Below, piece after piece: positions 11,680-24,243 of a stretch of 64,000 nucleotides of DNA. The stretch comes from Mesocentrotus franciscanus (Eukaryota; Echinodermata; Echinoidea; Camarodonta; Strongylocentrotidae): assembly GCA_037976565.1 (NCBI GenBank), contig CP137682.1, positions 28,764,199-28,828,198 on the forward strand, read 5' to 3'. Under the pieces are notes generated by a model, which did no database searches, was not told the origin of the DNA, and saw only the letters and a list, made by a program, of their open reading frames with translations. The translations under genes were made by a program, and so were the position numbers. The number at the start of each line of letters is the position of its first letter. Within the stretch, counting starts at the first letter, position 1.

Positions 11680-11935
11680 GCTCTGCGAAATGTGTTGGCA
11701 CGAAAAGATGCGTCCGGAAAGCAAAATGCATAATTTTTAAAACTGATAATTTCATCACAATCAAGTACAACCACATCTTTAGGTTCGGGAGATGTTAAAT
11801 ATATGCACTATCTTGATTAGGCTTGTCGATAGGCTGTCAATAGAGAACTTTTGATTAGCATACATCACTGACTATTCTGCCTTTTGCTTTCCAGACACGT
11901 CTTTTTGTGCCAACACATTTCACTAAGATACCTTA
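11680..11935. repeat. Imperfect inverted repeat, about 55-base arms
   Basis: The left arm (about 11680-11733) contains AATGTGTTGGCACGAAAAG and GGAAAGCAAAATGC. The right arm (about 11877-11935) is its reverse complement with a few changes. The loop is about 145 bases. It is probably an old foldback insertion. Confidence 0.6.
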
Positions 11936-12420
11936 GTGATGGTTCATTAGATGGTCTATGATATGCTACAAATCTGCCCAATAATCTTCTGAATATCAAA
12001 TTTGACGACATCTAAAATCCATAGCTTACGTAAGCCTGCACTTTTTTCCTCATTATTAAAATTTAGTTTCAATCTTACTATATTTTCCAGGACGTTTCAT
12101 GGGAAAGGGGGGATAGAAAATAGGAATGAATATTACTGGTTTGCTTAGTTCTGTATGGCATTACCAGTTCAAACTTAACATATTTCAAGCAAATTTATTA
12201 GACCCCTTAAGTACATAAATCTGAATTTTAAATGGCGCATCAGTGCTCACATTAGAAATACAATATTGCACAGATTTTAACATTATTTCACCAGTGCCTG
12301 TTCATTATTTCAATTCGACAGCAAGATATATTCTAGAATGTGAGTAGGGATGCCTAACACATCACAAACTCGACTGTTAAAGCTTCTGAAGCTGTTCAAG
12401 TTATAATACCCAGCCTGCAA
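11936..12420. other. Intergenic, nothing recognised
   Basis: AT-rich sequence without an open frame, repeat pair or splice-flanked exon that I can support. Confidence 0.4.
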
Positions 12421-12868
12421 TTGAAGAGGGATGCCTCAAACATCATGATCTAGACTGTTGGAGTTTCTAGAACCGTTCAAGGTGTTTCTCAGCAGAGGGC
12501 CTTCTCGAGGGCCCTCATCAAAGCAAGGTTTGAGTATGGTACGCACCTCTGGCTTAATTTTCTTCAGATTCGGCGGCACGGAGGCTTGTTTCAGCATCGT
12601 CCTCAGCATCACCATGAACTCTGCACCATCCCATCAGAGACGTCGCTCCACGAACAACTCAAGAAAGGTGCAGACAATGGACCAGATGTCGTTTCCTGGA
12701 CCGACCCAGGGCTTCCCTTCTTTTTGGACCATCTCTGGGGGCATGTGGGTGATGGTGCCACGTGGACCACCGACTGATGTTGAAAGAGACATGGAGCTAC
12801 GGGTCTTGATGTGGGCAAGGCAAAGGTCACAGAGGTAACCTCGCCTTGATGTACGCTCAACCTACGGA
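12421..12868 (-). pseudogene. Protein-kinase C-lobe exon with in-frame stop (RIPK/TKL-like)
   Basis: On the minus strand, a pyrimidine-rich acceptor ending ttccgtag precedes an exon starting at 12868. It encodes the activation loop as LCDLCLAHIK (normally DFG/DLG-LA), then GTITHMPPEMV (the APE position), NDIWSIVCTFLELF (the D-W-S helix) and SVPPNLKKIKPEVR. The order matches kinase subdomains VII-XI, closest in style to receptor-interacting or tyrosine-kinase-like kinases. A TGA at 12636-12634 interrupts the C-lobe, and the conserved Arg near the end (usually ERPSA) reads EGPLLRN. The Gly of DLG is Cys. No N-lobe exon is visible upstream. I read it as a kinase pseudogene or isolated decayed exon. 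A single-base sequencing error cannot be excluded for the stop alone, but not for all the substitutions. Confidence 0.7.
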
Positions 12869-12978
12869 AGTAACAAAATAAATCCAAAGATGTTTTTACT
12901 AGATGAGGGCTACTCTTCTTCTCCATCTTCTCTTTTTCTGTCTCTTTTCCTTTTATTCTCATTTCTTTACTTGAAAAA

Positions 12979-13136
12979 TAGTTCTTTCTTCACAATCCAT
13001 GAACAGAGACTTAGAACATTATACTCTTTCTTCATCATATGATCCCATTCTACCAAAGGTCTGAAGAAGCTTGCATCACAGAAAGTGAAAGCTTACCAAA
13101 ACAGATAATTTTCCATTGATTGTGAAGAAAGAACTA
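12979..13136. mobile_element. 158-bp miniature element with 19-bp terminal inverted repeats
   Basis: It begins TAGTTCTTTCTTCACAATC and ends with the exact reverse complement. TA is the terminal dinucleotide on both sides. The interior includes the phrase CTGAAGAAGCTTGCATCAC, common in Penelope-like and other retroelement 3' ends. It has no coding capacity. Confidence 0.6.
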
Positions 13137-13966
13137 ATTGTCAAGTTACATCACGAATCAGATTAATCTTTTCAGTCATTTCTCAACTTGTAAATAACAT
13201 TTTATAATATGTATTTCTTGAATATAATGGACACATGAACACCCAAGTGCACATGATTCCTATTTCACATCCAGTTTTATAAAATGAAGAAAGGTTTCTG
13301 TATCATTTGATTTTCCCAAGATGACTACCTCCACTATAAAAGCTGAAATAGAGTTACACTGTGTGTTAACGAGTTTGTATTACTATAACAAATTATTAAA
13401 TTGTTTAAACTATTACAAATCATCTGGAAAGCAAGTTGGTTTTACTAGTATAAATTATCTGTTAATTAAGCATTTGCTATACTAGCGCAAAATTGAAGAA
13501 TAGCAACCAATTGTCCGATTTCATGTTTCTGTTCATTCTTACGATTTACTCTAATAAGTGCAAGAAGACCAGCTTCATTATATGTATAAACTTCAGCAGA
13601 CAAAACAAGTACAAAACTGCTCTTCAGTCCTTGCTCATATCTATGTCTCTGTCCACATAGCAGTTCCTGAGATTTTGTTCTTCACTCGAAAAAACAACAA
13701 CAAAAACTAGACACTGAATTCGTCACTGAGACGAAATAGGTGATCTGCCGCTTTGATCGAGACATTCCACATGTCGAAACTTAATGGGGTGATTTGGTCT
13801 TTTAGAAAGATCTTACCCTCTACTCATATAACACGCATATGAACAAGCTCACAAGGATATTTGTACTTAATATCACCTGACACTTCGGGCTGTAGGCCTA
13901 CTTGCTGGAAGTGGATATCAAACAGATTGCATAATAGATAAGGTGGAGACGGCGGGACTGGGAGTG
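13137..13966. other. Intergenic, nothing recognised
   Basis: AT-rich sequence with no supported gene or repeat pair. Confidence 0.4.
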
Positions 13967-14732
13967 TTAACCCTATAAGGCCGGGGGGCCATCATGCCCC
14001 CCCCCCCTCCGCATTTTTTCCGATTGTTCGGAAACGCATACGGATGACGCCCCGCCGCTTCATGACTTTATTCTTTCGAGTCTTGCGCATCTTTTAAAAC
14101 AATTTTTTTGAAAATCGGACCTACCGTTACAAAGTCACGTGACCTTTTGTCTTTACATGTCGGCCCGAAAATCGCTCATTTTCGTGATTTGTGTACAAAA
14201 CATATGGAAATATCATTTTTTCTAAAAAGAGATAAAACATTGGTTATTTGGTCTTGTTTAAAGTTTAGGTGTTTGTTTTGGGGGTCAAAATAGTTGAATT
14301 ATAGTTAGAAATGAATTAAAACAACATAAACAATAAAATACATAAGTTTAAAAAACAATGAAATACATAAGAAATTATCAAAACAAGAGATAACATAAGG
14401 AATAACCTGGCTCTTCCAAATTTTTTTTGGTATTATTATTCCAAATGGTCTAACAAATATATGTAGTGGAAAAGAAAGCTTAAATATGAAGAATATATGA
14501 TTTATGGGTAAAAATATGAATTTTGGACCTTATTTGCATAATTTACCATAAATATGCAAATGAGTAATTTTTTCAAAAAATTGAAATTGCTATAGTATTC
14601 TATACACTTCACTTGACATGCATGCAAATTTTCGCGGCGATCGGCCGTTTCACGGCCGAGATCTTAGGGGGCCATAATGCCCCCCCCCCGGCCGTATTAA
14701 GAACTCAAATAGCCCGGCCTTATTAGGGTTAA
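13967..14732 (+). mobile_element. piggyBac-like non-autonomous element, copy 1
   Basis: It is bounded by TTAA on both sides with CCCTATAAGGCCGGG on the left and CCCGGCCTTATTAGGG on the right. TTAA target duplications followed by CCC termini are the hallmark of piggyBac-superfamily elements. A second palindrome (CGGCCGTTTCACGGCCG) lies near the right end. A near-identical copy sits at 30420-31187. The 61-codon frame at 14108-14293 is preserved in both, but has no transposase features. The element is too short to be autonomous. Confidence 0.8.
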
Positions 14733-15064
14733 GGTTTAATAGTATGTAATGAAGAAAAACGCGTAAAGACTTCCATAGGCATAATTGATTGATTGATTCG
14801 ATTTACCAACAGCAATACAGTAATACATTTCATACAATGTGTTTACGTATACAAGAAGAGAAACTATTGGTTAGTAAAAGGGGCCAGATAATCACAGGCA
14901 TATGAACAAATTCAGTCCCCCATGACACGCGCACGGAAATGGGTGTGACTATAAGTTTACCCATCACGTCGACTTTATGCATACCAAATATCATTCATAA
15001 CTGACTATCCATGACGGAAATATAACACAAAGTGAATGGGAGATAGTACGTACCTTGCATTTTA
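14733..15064. other. Spacer, nothing recognised
   Basis: No gene or repeat pair was supported. It contains GATTGATTGATT at about 14787. Confidence 0.4.
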
Positions 15065-15600
15065 AAATAAGCAATAACCTGTTGTAACAGTCTAAACTGA
15101 AAACAAAAATATACACCAAAACGCTCATTAAAAAAATAATAGGAAGGAAAGAAAACAAATTATATGAAACAAAACAACAACAACACCACCACCAGCAGCG
15201 TCATCACAAACAACAACAACAACGAAACATATGGCTAATGAAAATGAAAAATTCTCTAATAATTCCCTTTTTAAGGTAAAAGGACTAATAGGCCTACCAT
15301 TTTAAAAATTGTAATTGTTATTCTTGCGATTAATGTTGTTATGTTTTATCTTTGCCTTTAGCTCATATCCATCTTCAAGCATAGCATAGGACCTGTCTTA
15401 GTGTATACATTAATATGCAAATATATCTGATAAAGCAGCATTTCTTAACCTTTGTTTTTAACTCGAGACCCGCCTTACAAAAACTAAACAAGAAAAAAAC
15501 TGACAAGAAAACATGACACAAGAAAATAGAGAACGAATTGGGTGCTAATTATAATGTGAAGTGCCACTGTCATTAACTACGACATTACTAATTTCATAGG
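15065..15600 (+). repeat. Segmental duplication block X, copy 1
   Basis: It matches 18938-19445 in the same orientation. Shared blocks include AACCTGTTGTAACAGTCT, ATACACCAAAACGCTCATT, a CAACAACA/CCACCACC stretch, GCATAGCATAGG and TAACTCGAGACCC. It is non-coding. Confidence 0.85.
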
Positions 15601-15639
15601 GTCTTGATGAAAAGCAATTAATGTTGATTTGGGATACCC

Positions 15640-16927
15640 ATTCCAAAATAAATATATAAATGAATAAATAATCATAATAAACAGATACAAGACTTAAACA
15701 TACATTCCTAATTTCAGCTGTTATATTGTCAACATTTAAATTTTTGTTTACGTCATGTTATAATCCTCAAGTTAAATGCGTGCAATGTTTTTTTTTAGAT
15801 ATAATTATATGCTGGATAGTCTATGTACTCATTTTTCTCTGCGCGTCTGTCTGTCTGATATATCTCGCTCTCTCTCTGTGTATCTCTGTCTCTCTCTGTC
15901 TGTCTCTCTCTGTCTATCTCCTTCCCTTTCCTCTTCCTTCCTTCCCCCCTCTGTCTCCCTACCTCTCTCTCTGTTTTCCTCTCTCTCTCTCTCCCTCTCC
16001 CTCCCTCCCCCACCATCCCCCTCCCTTTCTCTCTCTCCGTCTCTCTATATGCCTGTCTCTGTCTCTCTCCTTCGTTCTCTCTCGATTTCGATCTAAGCCG
16101 TTTGATATATTTCTTTTCGGCCGTTTCTCATCCGTCTACTCTATTCATCTCACGTATGGCTTTTTGGGTATGCCTGACAACTTTCATGTTACCATTCCCC
16201 CGTCACCCCCGCCTTATTTCTCCCAATTTCTGTCGCTATCCGTATGTGAGTAGTTCTGTATTATGATGTATCTTATTTAGCATGTTTACTATGATTATTT
16301 CATTTCATTTCATGTCATTTATCAGTACTATGAATATACATTGTTTTCTTTCACCTTCTTTCTATTCATCTCCTTCTCTATGTTTGTTTGCCTCACTCTA
16401 TATCTCTCTTTCTCTCACTCTCTCTTTCTCGCCCTATCTTTCCTTCTCTCTTTTGTTTTCTCTCTCTCTCTCTCTCTCCCCTATCTCTCTCTATCTCTAT
16501 CTCTTTCTCTCCTCATCTCTTCTTCTCCTCTTTCCATTTCCCCTTGACCTCGTATGTATATATTTATATTGTTTTGATGTTACCTATAATGCATTATGCA
16601 AGTGAGCGTCACATTGCCACGTAATTAAAAAAAAAAGAAATGGATCAATTAAATAAAAGTATTATAGGACATTATTCGTGATATTCCTGTACAGAATTCA
16701 TGGGATCTAGCAAAGCGGATGAAGAGCATGTTCCGAAAGCCATGTGCGTGCTGAAAGCACGGATGTTAGAGATACTGAGCTTGGCGTCATTCTGTGAAAA
16801 ATATCGTATCAGGAAATAGAAGCTGAAAGTGCATTTCGCAATCCTTATGTTTTTCTACCACATTAACTTTCAGTAAAGTACACTTAATGACTATTCGAAA
16901 CAAGAAATCTGATGTTATCATCATTTG
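15640..16927 (+). repeat. Segmental duplication block Y, copy 1
   Basis: It is repeated immediately downstream at 16943-18243. Both copies start with an AT-rich block leading into TTTCAGCTGTTATATTGTC. Both contain two long polypyrimidine tracts (here about 15860-16085 and 16400-16545) separated by ACGTATGGCTTT and GATGTATCTT-like blocks. Both end GAAACAAGAAATCTGA. The long plus-strand Leu/Ser/Pro frames and the minus-strand Arg/Glu frame are CT-repeat artefacts. Confidence 0.85.
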
Positions 16928-16942
16928 ATTTGTGAAAACCTT

Positions 16943-18243
16943 TCCAAAATGAATAAATAAATGACTAAATATTCAAAATAAATAGATACAAGATTTTAAA
17001 ATACTTTTCCTAATTTCAGCTGTTATATTGTCAACATGTAAATTTGTTCATATTTCATGTTATAATCATCAAGTTAAATGCATGCAATGTTTTTTGGGGG
17101 ATTTAATTCTACCCTTGAGAGTCTATGTACTCCTCTCTCTCTGCGCGTATGTCTCTCTCTCTCTCTCTCTGTCTCTCTGTCTCTCTCGCTCTATCTCTGT
17201 ATCTCTGTCTATCTTTTTTCCTCCCTTCTTTCTCCCTCCCCCTCTCTTTCTCTCCCTTTCTATTTCCCTCACTCTCTTTCTCCCCTCCCCCTCCCTTCCC
17301 CACCATCCCCTCCCCTCTCTCTCTCCGTCTCTATTTATGTCTGTCTCTGTCTTTCTCCTTCGTTCTCTCTCGATTTCGATATAAGCCTTTTGATATATTT
17401 ATTTCCTGCCATTTCTCATCTGTCTCTTAAAATAATTCTACTCTATTCACCTCACGTATGGCTTTGTGGGTAAGCCTGACTACTCCCGTATTACCATTTC
17501 CCCCGTTACCCCTCCCCTTATTTCTCCCAATCCCCCATCACCCCGTACTTTGTTCTGTCGCTATCCGTATGTGAGTAGTTCTGTATTATGATGTACCTTC
17601 TTTAGCATGTTTAATATAATTATTTCATTTCCTTTCATTTATCAGTACTATGAATATATATTGTTTTCTTCCACCTTCTTTCTATTCATCTCCTTCTCTA
17701 TGTTTGTCTGTCTTTCTCTATATAGGCCTATATCTTTTTCTCTCACTTTCTCTTTCTCCCCTGTCTCTCCTTCTCTCTTTTGTTTTCTCTCTCCCCCTCT
17801 CCCCCTCTCTCTCTCTCTATCCTTCTCTCTCTCTCCTCATCTCTTTTTCTCCTATTTCCACTTCCCACTGACCTCGTATATCTGATGTATATATTTATAT
17901 TGTTTTGATGATACCTATAATGCATTATGCAAGACAATGCTACGTAATTTTTTTTAAAGAAATGGATCAATTAAATAAAAATATTATAGGACATTATTCG
18001 TGATATTCCTGTACAGAATTCATGGGATCGAGCAAAGCGGATGAAGAGCATGTTCCGAAAGCCATGTGCGTGCTGAAAGCACGGATGTTAGAAATACTGA
18101 TCTTGGCGTTATTCTGTGAATAATATCGTATCAGAAAATAGAAACTGAAAGTGCATTTCACAATCCTTATGTTTTCTACCACATTTAATTTCACTAAAGT
18201 ATACTTAATGACTATTCGAAACAAGAAATCTGAGGTTATCATC
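16943..18243 (+). repeat. Segmental duplication block Y, copy 2
   Basis: Same landmark order as 15640-16927. The polypyrimidine tracts are at about 17140-17370 and 17735-17860 and differ in length. A TCTTAAAATAATTC segment at about 17423 is extra. It is non-coding. Confidence 0.85.
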
Positions 18244-18937
18244 ACCATTCAATACAATTCTATTATCTGCTCAATTTCATGATAAAATTTGGATCAATAA
18301 TAATTATAAATGTAGTCTTTGTCCTAGCAGATCCAGAAATCGACAAACGCTGGTAGTGGTGGTGGTGGGGGAGGGGGTAGGGGTGGCGCGAAATTTTACT
18401 TTGGGAGTGCATGGATATTATGCTACCTTTAATTTAAAGTTGTATTAAATGAAGCCATTTCGCAAAATCTGGGGCACTCATCATTACTCTAACGTTGCTA
18501 TACATTTCCAGGGCATTTTAACGGGAGAGAGCATGTACAAGTAGAAACCATAAAGGCATATTTTGCAGTCTTCACCTTAAATCAGAATGTTGACCACGAG
18601 CCCGTCTTCTGATCATAAATTGAATCCGAAGACATTTGTAGACAAAAGTTTCAACAACAACATGATCAAATATGGGAGACATCTGAGTAGAGATAGACGA
18701 TATATATTCAAAACAACAACGGCAAATATTACATAATCAAATCAAATTCAATTGTTTTCCTTTAAGTCGCACTATGTTGACGTCGAAGCATTCTACATGA
18801 AATCACATCTCCAATTAATACCCTATTTTGATTTTGATTTAGTTTCATTTTTCGAACCTCAATACGAATACGCACGAGTTATTGAAATAGCACTGATATG
18901 TCTTAGAAAGATGTGGCAACTTGCAACTTAAAATTGG
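18244..18937. other. Spacer between Y copy 2 and X copy 2
   Basis: Contains a GGTGGTGGTGGGGGAGGGGG run at about 18354. No gene was recognised. Confidence 0.45.
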
Positions 18938-19445
18938 AAATAACCTGTTGTAATAGTCTGAACTGAAAACAAAAATATACACCACAACGCTCATTAAAAA
19001 AAGAATAAGGAGGGAAGAAAACAAAATAGAAAACAAAACAACAACACCACCACCACCAGCGCCATCACCAACCACAAAACATATGGCTTACTACTAATGA
19101 AAATGAAGAATTCTCTAATAATTCTTTTTTAAGGTAAAGGGACTAATAGGCCTACCATTTAAAAGTTTGTAACTTTTTTTCTTGCGATTAATGTTGTTAT
19201 GTTTTATCTTTGCCTTTAGCTCGATCATATCCACCTTCAAGCATAGCATAGGCCCTGTTTTCATTTATATATGAATATGCAAATATATCTGATAAAACAG
19301 CGCTTTTTAACCTTTGTTTTTAACTCGAGACCCACCTTACAAAAACTGACAAGATAACATGACACAAGAAAATGGAGAAACAATAGTGTGCTAATTGTAT
19401 TGTGAAGTGGCACTGTCAGTAACTACGACATTACTACTTTCATAA
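18938..19445 (+). repeat. Segmental duplication block X, copy 2
   Basis: Same landmark order as 15065-15600, with small indels. The Y block does not follow this copy. Confidence 0.85.
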
Positions 19446-19572
19446 AGACATAAATCTTCAAGAAAATAACATGTGACTGTTTATAGATGAATTCCACTTA
19501 TATGTTGTAAAATCAGACACTCTTTTTTCTTCCCATATTATTCTATTTGAAAAACATGCTTTGGCCCACCCA

Positions 19573-19700
19573 GTGGCGGATCCAGGGGCCGGGGCCCTCT
19601 CCTAGAAAAAAAACAGGTAAAAACACTCTTTTTTGTTAAAAAAAGAAGATGGGCCTTCTCCCCTGGCGCTCAAGGGGGGGGGGGGTGGTTTAAAAAAACA
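19573..19700. mobile_element. Possible hAT-like terminus
   Basis: CCAGTGGCGGATCCAGGGGCC at 19570-19590 resembles a common terminal motif of hAT-like miniature elements. It leads into poly-A and poly-G runs (19677-19688) at the edge of the minisatellite. The opposite end was not found. Confidence 0.3.
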
Positions 19701-19734
19701 ATTTTCGGAGGCAAAAAAAATTGTGCTAGCTAAA

Positions 19735-21810
19735 AGAATGGGTAGGGTGGTAGTAGAGGTAGGATGGTATAACGGGTAGGGTGGTAGTAGACGTTAAGAT
19801 GGTAGTAGAGGTAGAATGGTGGAATAGGTAGTTTGGCAGTAGAGGTAGGATGGTGGTGGTAGAGGTAGGATGGCAATAGAGGTAGGATGGGAGTAGACGT
19901 AGAGTGGTAGTTAAAGTAGGATGGTAGTAGAAGTAAGTGAGATTGCAGAGGTAAGATGGTGGTAGAGCTAGGGTGGTGGTAGAGGTATGGTGGTAGTAAA
20001 GGTAGGATGGTAGAGGAGTTAGTATCGAATTAGAGATAAAATTATAGTGGGTCAAGGATTGAAGTAGAGGTAGGGTGGTAGTAGACGTAGGATGGTAGTA
20101 GAGGTAGGATTGAAGAAGAGGTAGGATGGTAGTAGGTAGGATGGTGGCAGAGGTAGAATGGTAGTAGGGGGAGGATAGTGTTAGAGGGAGGATAGTGGTA
20201 GAGGTAGGATGTTCATGATTATTTAGGATTTAGAGTGGTAGTAAAGGTAGGATGAAAGAACGGGTAGGGTGATTGTAGACGTAGGTTCATAGAAGAGGTA
20301 GGATGGACGAAGAGGTAGGGTAGTAGTAGACGTAGAATGGGTAGGGTGGTATTAGAGGTAGGATGGGAAAACGGGTAGGGTGGGGGTAGACATAGGATGG
20401 TATTAGAGGTAGATTGGAAGAATGTGTAGGGTGGGTACTAGAGGTAGGATGGTGGCAGAGATAGGCTGGTAGCAGAGGTAGGGTGGTACTTGAGGTAGGA
20501 TGTGCATGATCGTATAGGATGTAGAGGGGAAAACGAGTAGGGTGGTGGCAGAGGTAGGGTGGTACTTGAGGTAGGATGTGCATGATCGTATAGGATGTAG
20601 AGGGGAAGAACGGGTAGGGTGGTACTAGAGGTAGAATGGTGGCAGAGGTACATGTAGGGTGTTTGGTAGAGGTAGGATGGTGGTAGAGGTATGATGGTGG
20701 TAGAGGTAGGATGACAATAGAGTTAGGATGGAAGTAGAAGTAGAGTGGTAGTAGAAGTAGAGTGGTAATAGAAGTAAGAGAGGTAGTAGAGGTTGGTGGT
20801 GGTATAGGATGGATGGTGGTAGAGGTAGGGCGGTAGTGGACGTAGGATGGTAGTAGAGGTAGGATGGAAGAACGGGTAGGATGGTAGTAAAGGTAGGATG
20901 GAAGAACGGGTAGGGTGATAGTAGAGGTAGGGTGGTAGTAGAGAATGGATTGATTTAGACATAAAATGGTAGTAGATCCAGGATGGAAGTAGAGGTAAGT
21001 TGGTAGTAGGGGAAGGGTGGTGGAAGTGGAAAATCGTAGTAGAAGAACCAGAGGCAATATGGTTCTAGCGGCAATATGATTCTAGCGGCTGTATGGTTCT
21101 AGAGGCCATATGGTACTAGAGGCAATATCGTACTAGAGGGAGGGTCTGTGGTGGAGATGGGGTGGTGGTATTGAGGCGGATGGTGGTGGAGGCGGGTTGG
21201 TGTGGGGCGGGATGGTATTACAAGTAGGGTGGTAGAAGATGTAGGATAGTGGTAGAGGAAGTGTGGTCGTAGAGCTAGGGGGTAGGGGAGGTAGTAGAGA
21301 TAGGGGGTAGTAGAGGTAGGAGAGGTAGGATGGTGGTAGTGGTAGAATGGTAGTAGAGGTAGGTTGAGGATGTAGGTTGGTATTAGGAGTAGGGTGGTAG
21401 TAGAGAAAGGTTAAATTAGAGGTAAAGTGGTAGGAGAGGTAGGGTGGTAGAAGAGGTAGGGTGGTGGTAGTGGTAGAATGGTAGTAGAGGTATGTTGAGG
21501 ATGTAGGTTGGTATTAGGAGTAGGTTGGTAAAAAGGGTAGAATGGTGGGGTGGTAGGGGTATGGTGGTGGTAGAGGTAGGAGAGGTAGGATGGTGGTAGT
21601 GGTAGAATGGTAGTAGAGGTAGGTTGAGGATGTAGGTTGGTATTAGGAGTAGGGTGATAGTAGAGAAAGGTTAAATTAGAGGTAAAGTGGTAGGAGAGGT
21701 AGGGTGGTAGAAGAGGTAGGGTGGTGGTAGAAGAGGTAGGGTGGTAGTAGAAGCAGGACGGTTGTAGGTAGAACGATAGTTGAATTAGAAGTACGACTAG
21801 TGGAAAAGGG
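19735..21810 (+). repeat. Long minisatellite, unit about 18 bp
   Basis: About 2 kb of imperfect repeats of GGTAGTAGAGGTAGGATG, with variants such as GGTGGTAGAGGTAGGGTG and inserted short segments. Higher-order duplications are visible: a 100-base stretch with TGCATGATCGTATAGGATG occurs twice near 20505-20600, and a stretch with GAGGATGTAGGTTGGTATTAGG occurs three times near 21366-21640. The minus strand lacks stops over long stretches because each unit reads as Tyr/Pro/His/Thr/Leu-rich peptide in all frames, which yields a spurious 256-codon frame. Confidence 0.9.
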
Positions 21811-22349
21811 TACGGGATGAAGGACTTACACACACACAAACACACACATGCACTCATTATAAATATCTAAAAATGGTTGAGAAGCTCATTTTTTTTGGAA
21901 ATAAAAACATTGACAGTAGAAAGCATATCAGAATTTCATATTATCTTTCAGCAGTACTTTATGTATTACATCACAAAGTGTATAATAATGACAAAGCATT
22001 TTCTATATTTGTGAAATACATATATATTGTATGGTCTCATAAAATTAGTAATTCAATCTTAAGAGTTATAAAAATTGTTACACTCTTGCAATATGTCAGT
22101 TGAAAATAGCACAGTATTCTACTAATTATGCATATATACAATTCAATATTCAATAATATCATGCATTTAACATGGTTTAAAGTTATAAAATAGAAAGTAA
22201 ACATAAATATCCTGTATAACAGTTTCTTAACGATTTTTTAAGATAAACCTCGACATTGTTCACAAACAAATAGTCTCAGTAAATAGTATATATGCTTCAA
22301 TAAATCACAGTTATGAGTATTGTATTGAGACACAAACAATGATATTACC

Positions 22350-22447
22350 CAGGGGCGTCAATCCTAAGGGTAGCAACTAATTTCAAAAGTGGCTGTCTAT
22401 AGAACATAATAATGCAATGTTTTCCCCAATGATGGATTGACGCCCCT
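22350..22447. mobile_element. 98-bp hAT-like miniature element
   Basis: It begins CAGGGGCGTCAATCC and ends GGATTGACGCCCCT, a 14-15-base inverted pair with the CAGGGGCG start common in hAT-type elements. I could not find a clear 8-bp target duplication. Confidence 0.55.
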
Positions 22448-24243
22448 ACCCACATCGACGTGATTGGAGATGTCATACAGACATTTTATAAATGTCTCCT
22501 CTTGCCATCATACCTGTCATGTGGGTCCTACATACCATGGTTACAGGTGGCAAGTAGAGTGTACCTTGATAGATAACTACACTATCATGCAATAGTACAG
22601 ATATTGGATGAGTGTCAGACAAAATGAACATCATTGTGCCCAATATAAAATAATCATCCTAGTACCAATTGGAAATGATCCTTAAGATTGTGGAACTCAA
22701 CATCTATTTCTTGTATCATCAACCGACTTTGATAGGATGAGGATTTAACTATTGATGAAATTAGAAAGGGGGTATATGATGGGGGAAGGTAGTGATATTC
22801 CTCGTGTGATTCTTCGCCCCTCCCATATGAGTCGAATGTGGTATATTTGGGATGAGGTACTTTATTGCCCTGCCCCATAGTATAGTAATGGGAGAAGCCC
22901 ATCAATGTAGGAGCACTGCTTATATATGCCACTAGCTAGGCTCCTCCCTGTCACTGTACACATGCATGGGTATGCAGGGGAGGGACCCATTTGAAGATGA
23001 TGTGCTGCGTTTCCCCCTCCTCCTTCTATCTTACAACAGATAATGAGAGGAGCAATTGATTGAAGCTCCTCCCTATCTGTTGTGTTTAATGATGGTTATA
23101 CAGGGAGGGGTAAAATTCTGACACATTTGGCCTTTTTATCATCCATTGGCTCAGGCTTGGTGTATTCCCTACCACTGTCCTCCAATTCCTTTTGTTTAGC
23201 TCAACTAGGAGGGGCAGCATCTTCCCATCCTCACCCCCTTCAATTAAAAAATATATATTTTTGGTATGACCAAATGCCCCAGCCCTCTAAGGGCAGAGGC
23301 ACTATAGAGTTCCAAAAGAGAATCCCAGTATACCTTACTTGCCACCTGTAGTTGAAACAAAAATTTTTTTTTTTTTTTTTTTTTTTTGTTTTTTTAAGGT
23401 GCAGGTATTTCAATGCTAAACCATCCACTGTATGAAAACGATAAGAATATGTCTATCCTAAAACTTAAAAAAAAAACAGTTGGGAGAAAAGATGCAGAAG
23501 AACAGGCTACATACTTGCCTGGCTGAACCAAGCTGGTATGTCCTAAAAAAATGTATGTATCTTCATCGTTGTGTAAAAAGCATCAGTTAAATGTCAAGTA
23601 AAGAGATAGAGGGTATGCACTGACGTGATACAAACATATACAATTGGAGGAAAGAAATTATGAATTCTTCCTATTTCCCTCTCTCACATATTTTGCTAAC
23701 ATCTTTTAATCGAACCTTGAACATAAAAGTATGTTGTAATAGTGGAACATTGATTACCAATACAACAAACAATGTTGTATGGTAGGAAACTGTCTACCAA
23801 TAAAGCTAAACACTCTCCTATAAATATACAGTGGATGGCACTTTACCAGTCATACATTCTTTTAACCGTGTAACCACGTTTCCCATATATCATATATCTT
23901 TAAAGCATTTAGACACATCGTATCACATAGCATCATACCATCTGAAGACCACCATTTTACGAGGCCATTTGAACATCTAAATAGTGTAAAGATTTGTTTT
24001 CAGAACAAAACAAGTCAAATTTATTCTCAAAAATTGCTATTTACATGAACAGGCACCTTGCATGATACACATACAACTTGATACAAGGGACATATCCCTG
24101 TACAAACAAGACGAAGCAGATAATACTGCTTAGTCACCGTGGGAACGTAAAATTGTATGACATGGTTAAAAGAATGAATGCAATTTGCGGTATAGCTACA
24201 CTTGTGACAGTTCCTAACTCACCAGTTGTACACACGTATGCAA

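Noticed and set aside
15726..17885. Several 60-175-codon Leu/Ser/Pro frames and a complementary Arg/Glu frame
   Set aside because: All lie in CT-rich microsatellites inside the duplicated Y blocks.
20287..21057. 256-codon minus-strand open frame, the longest in the window
   Set aside because: It is entirely composed of the 18-bp minisatellite; all minus-strand frames look alike and no domain is present.
22654..22932. 92-codon minus-strand frame
   Set aside because: No family resemblance, no splice support and no repeat; composition does not distinguish it from chance.
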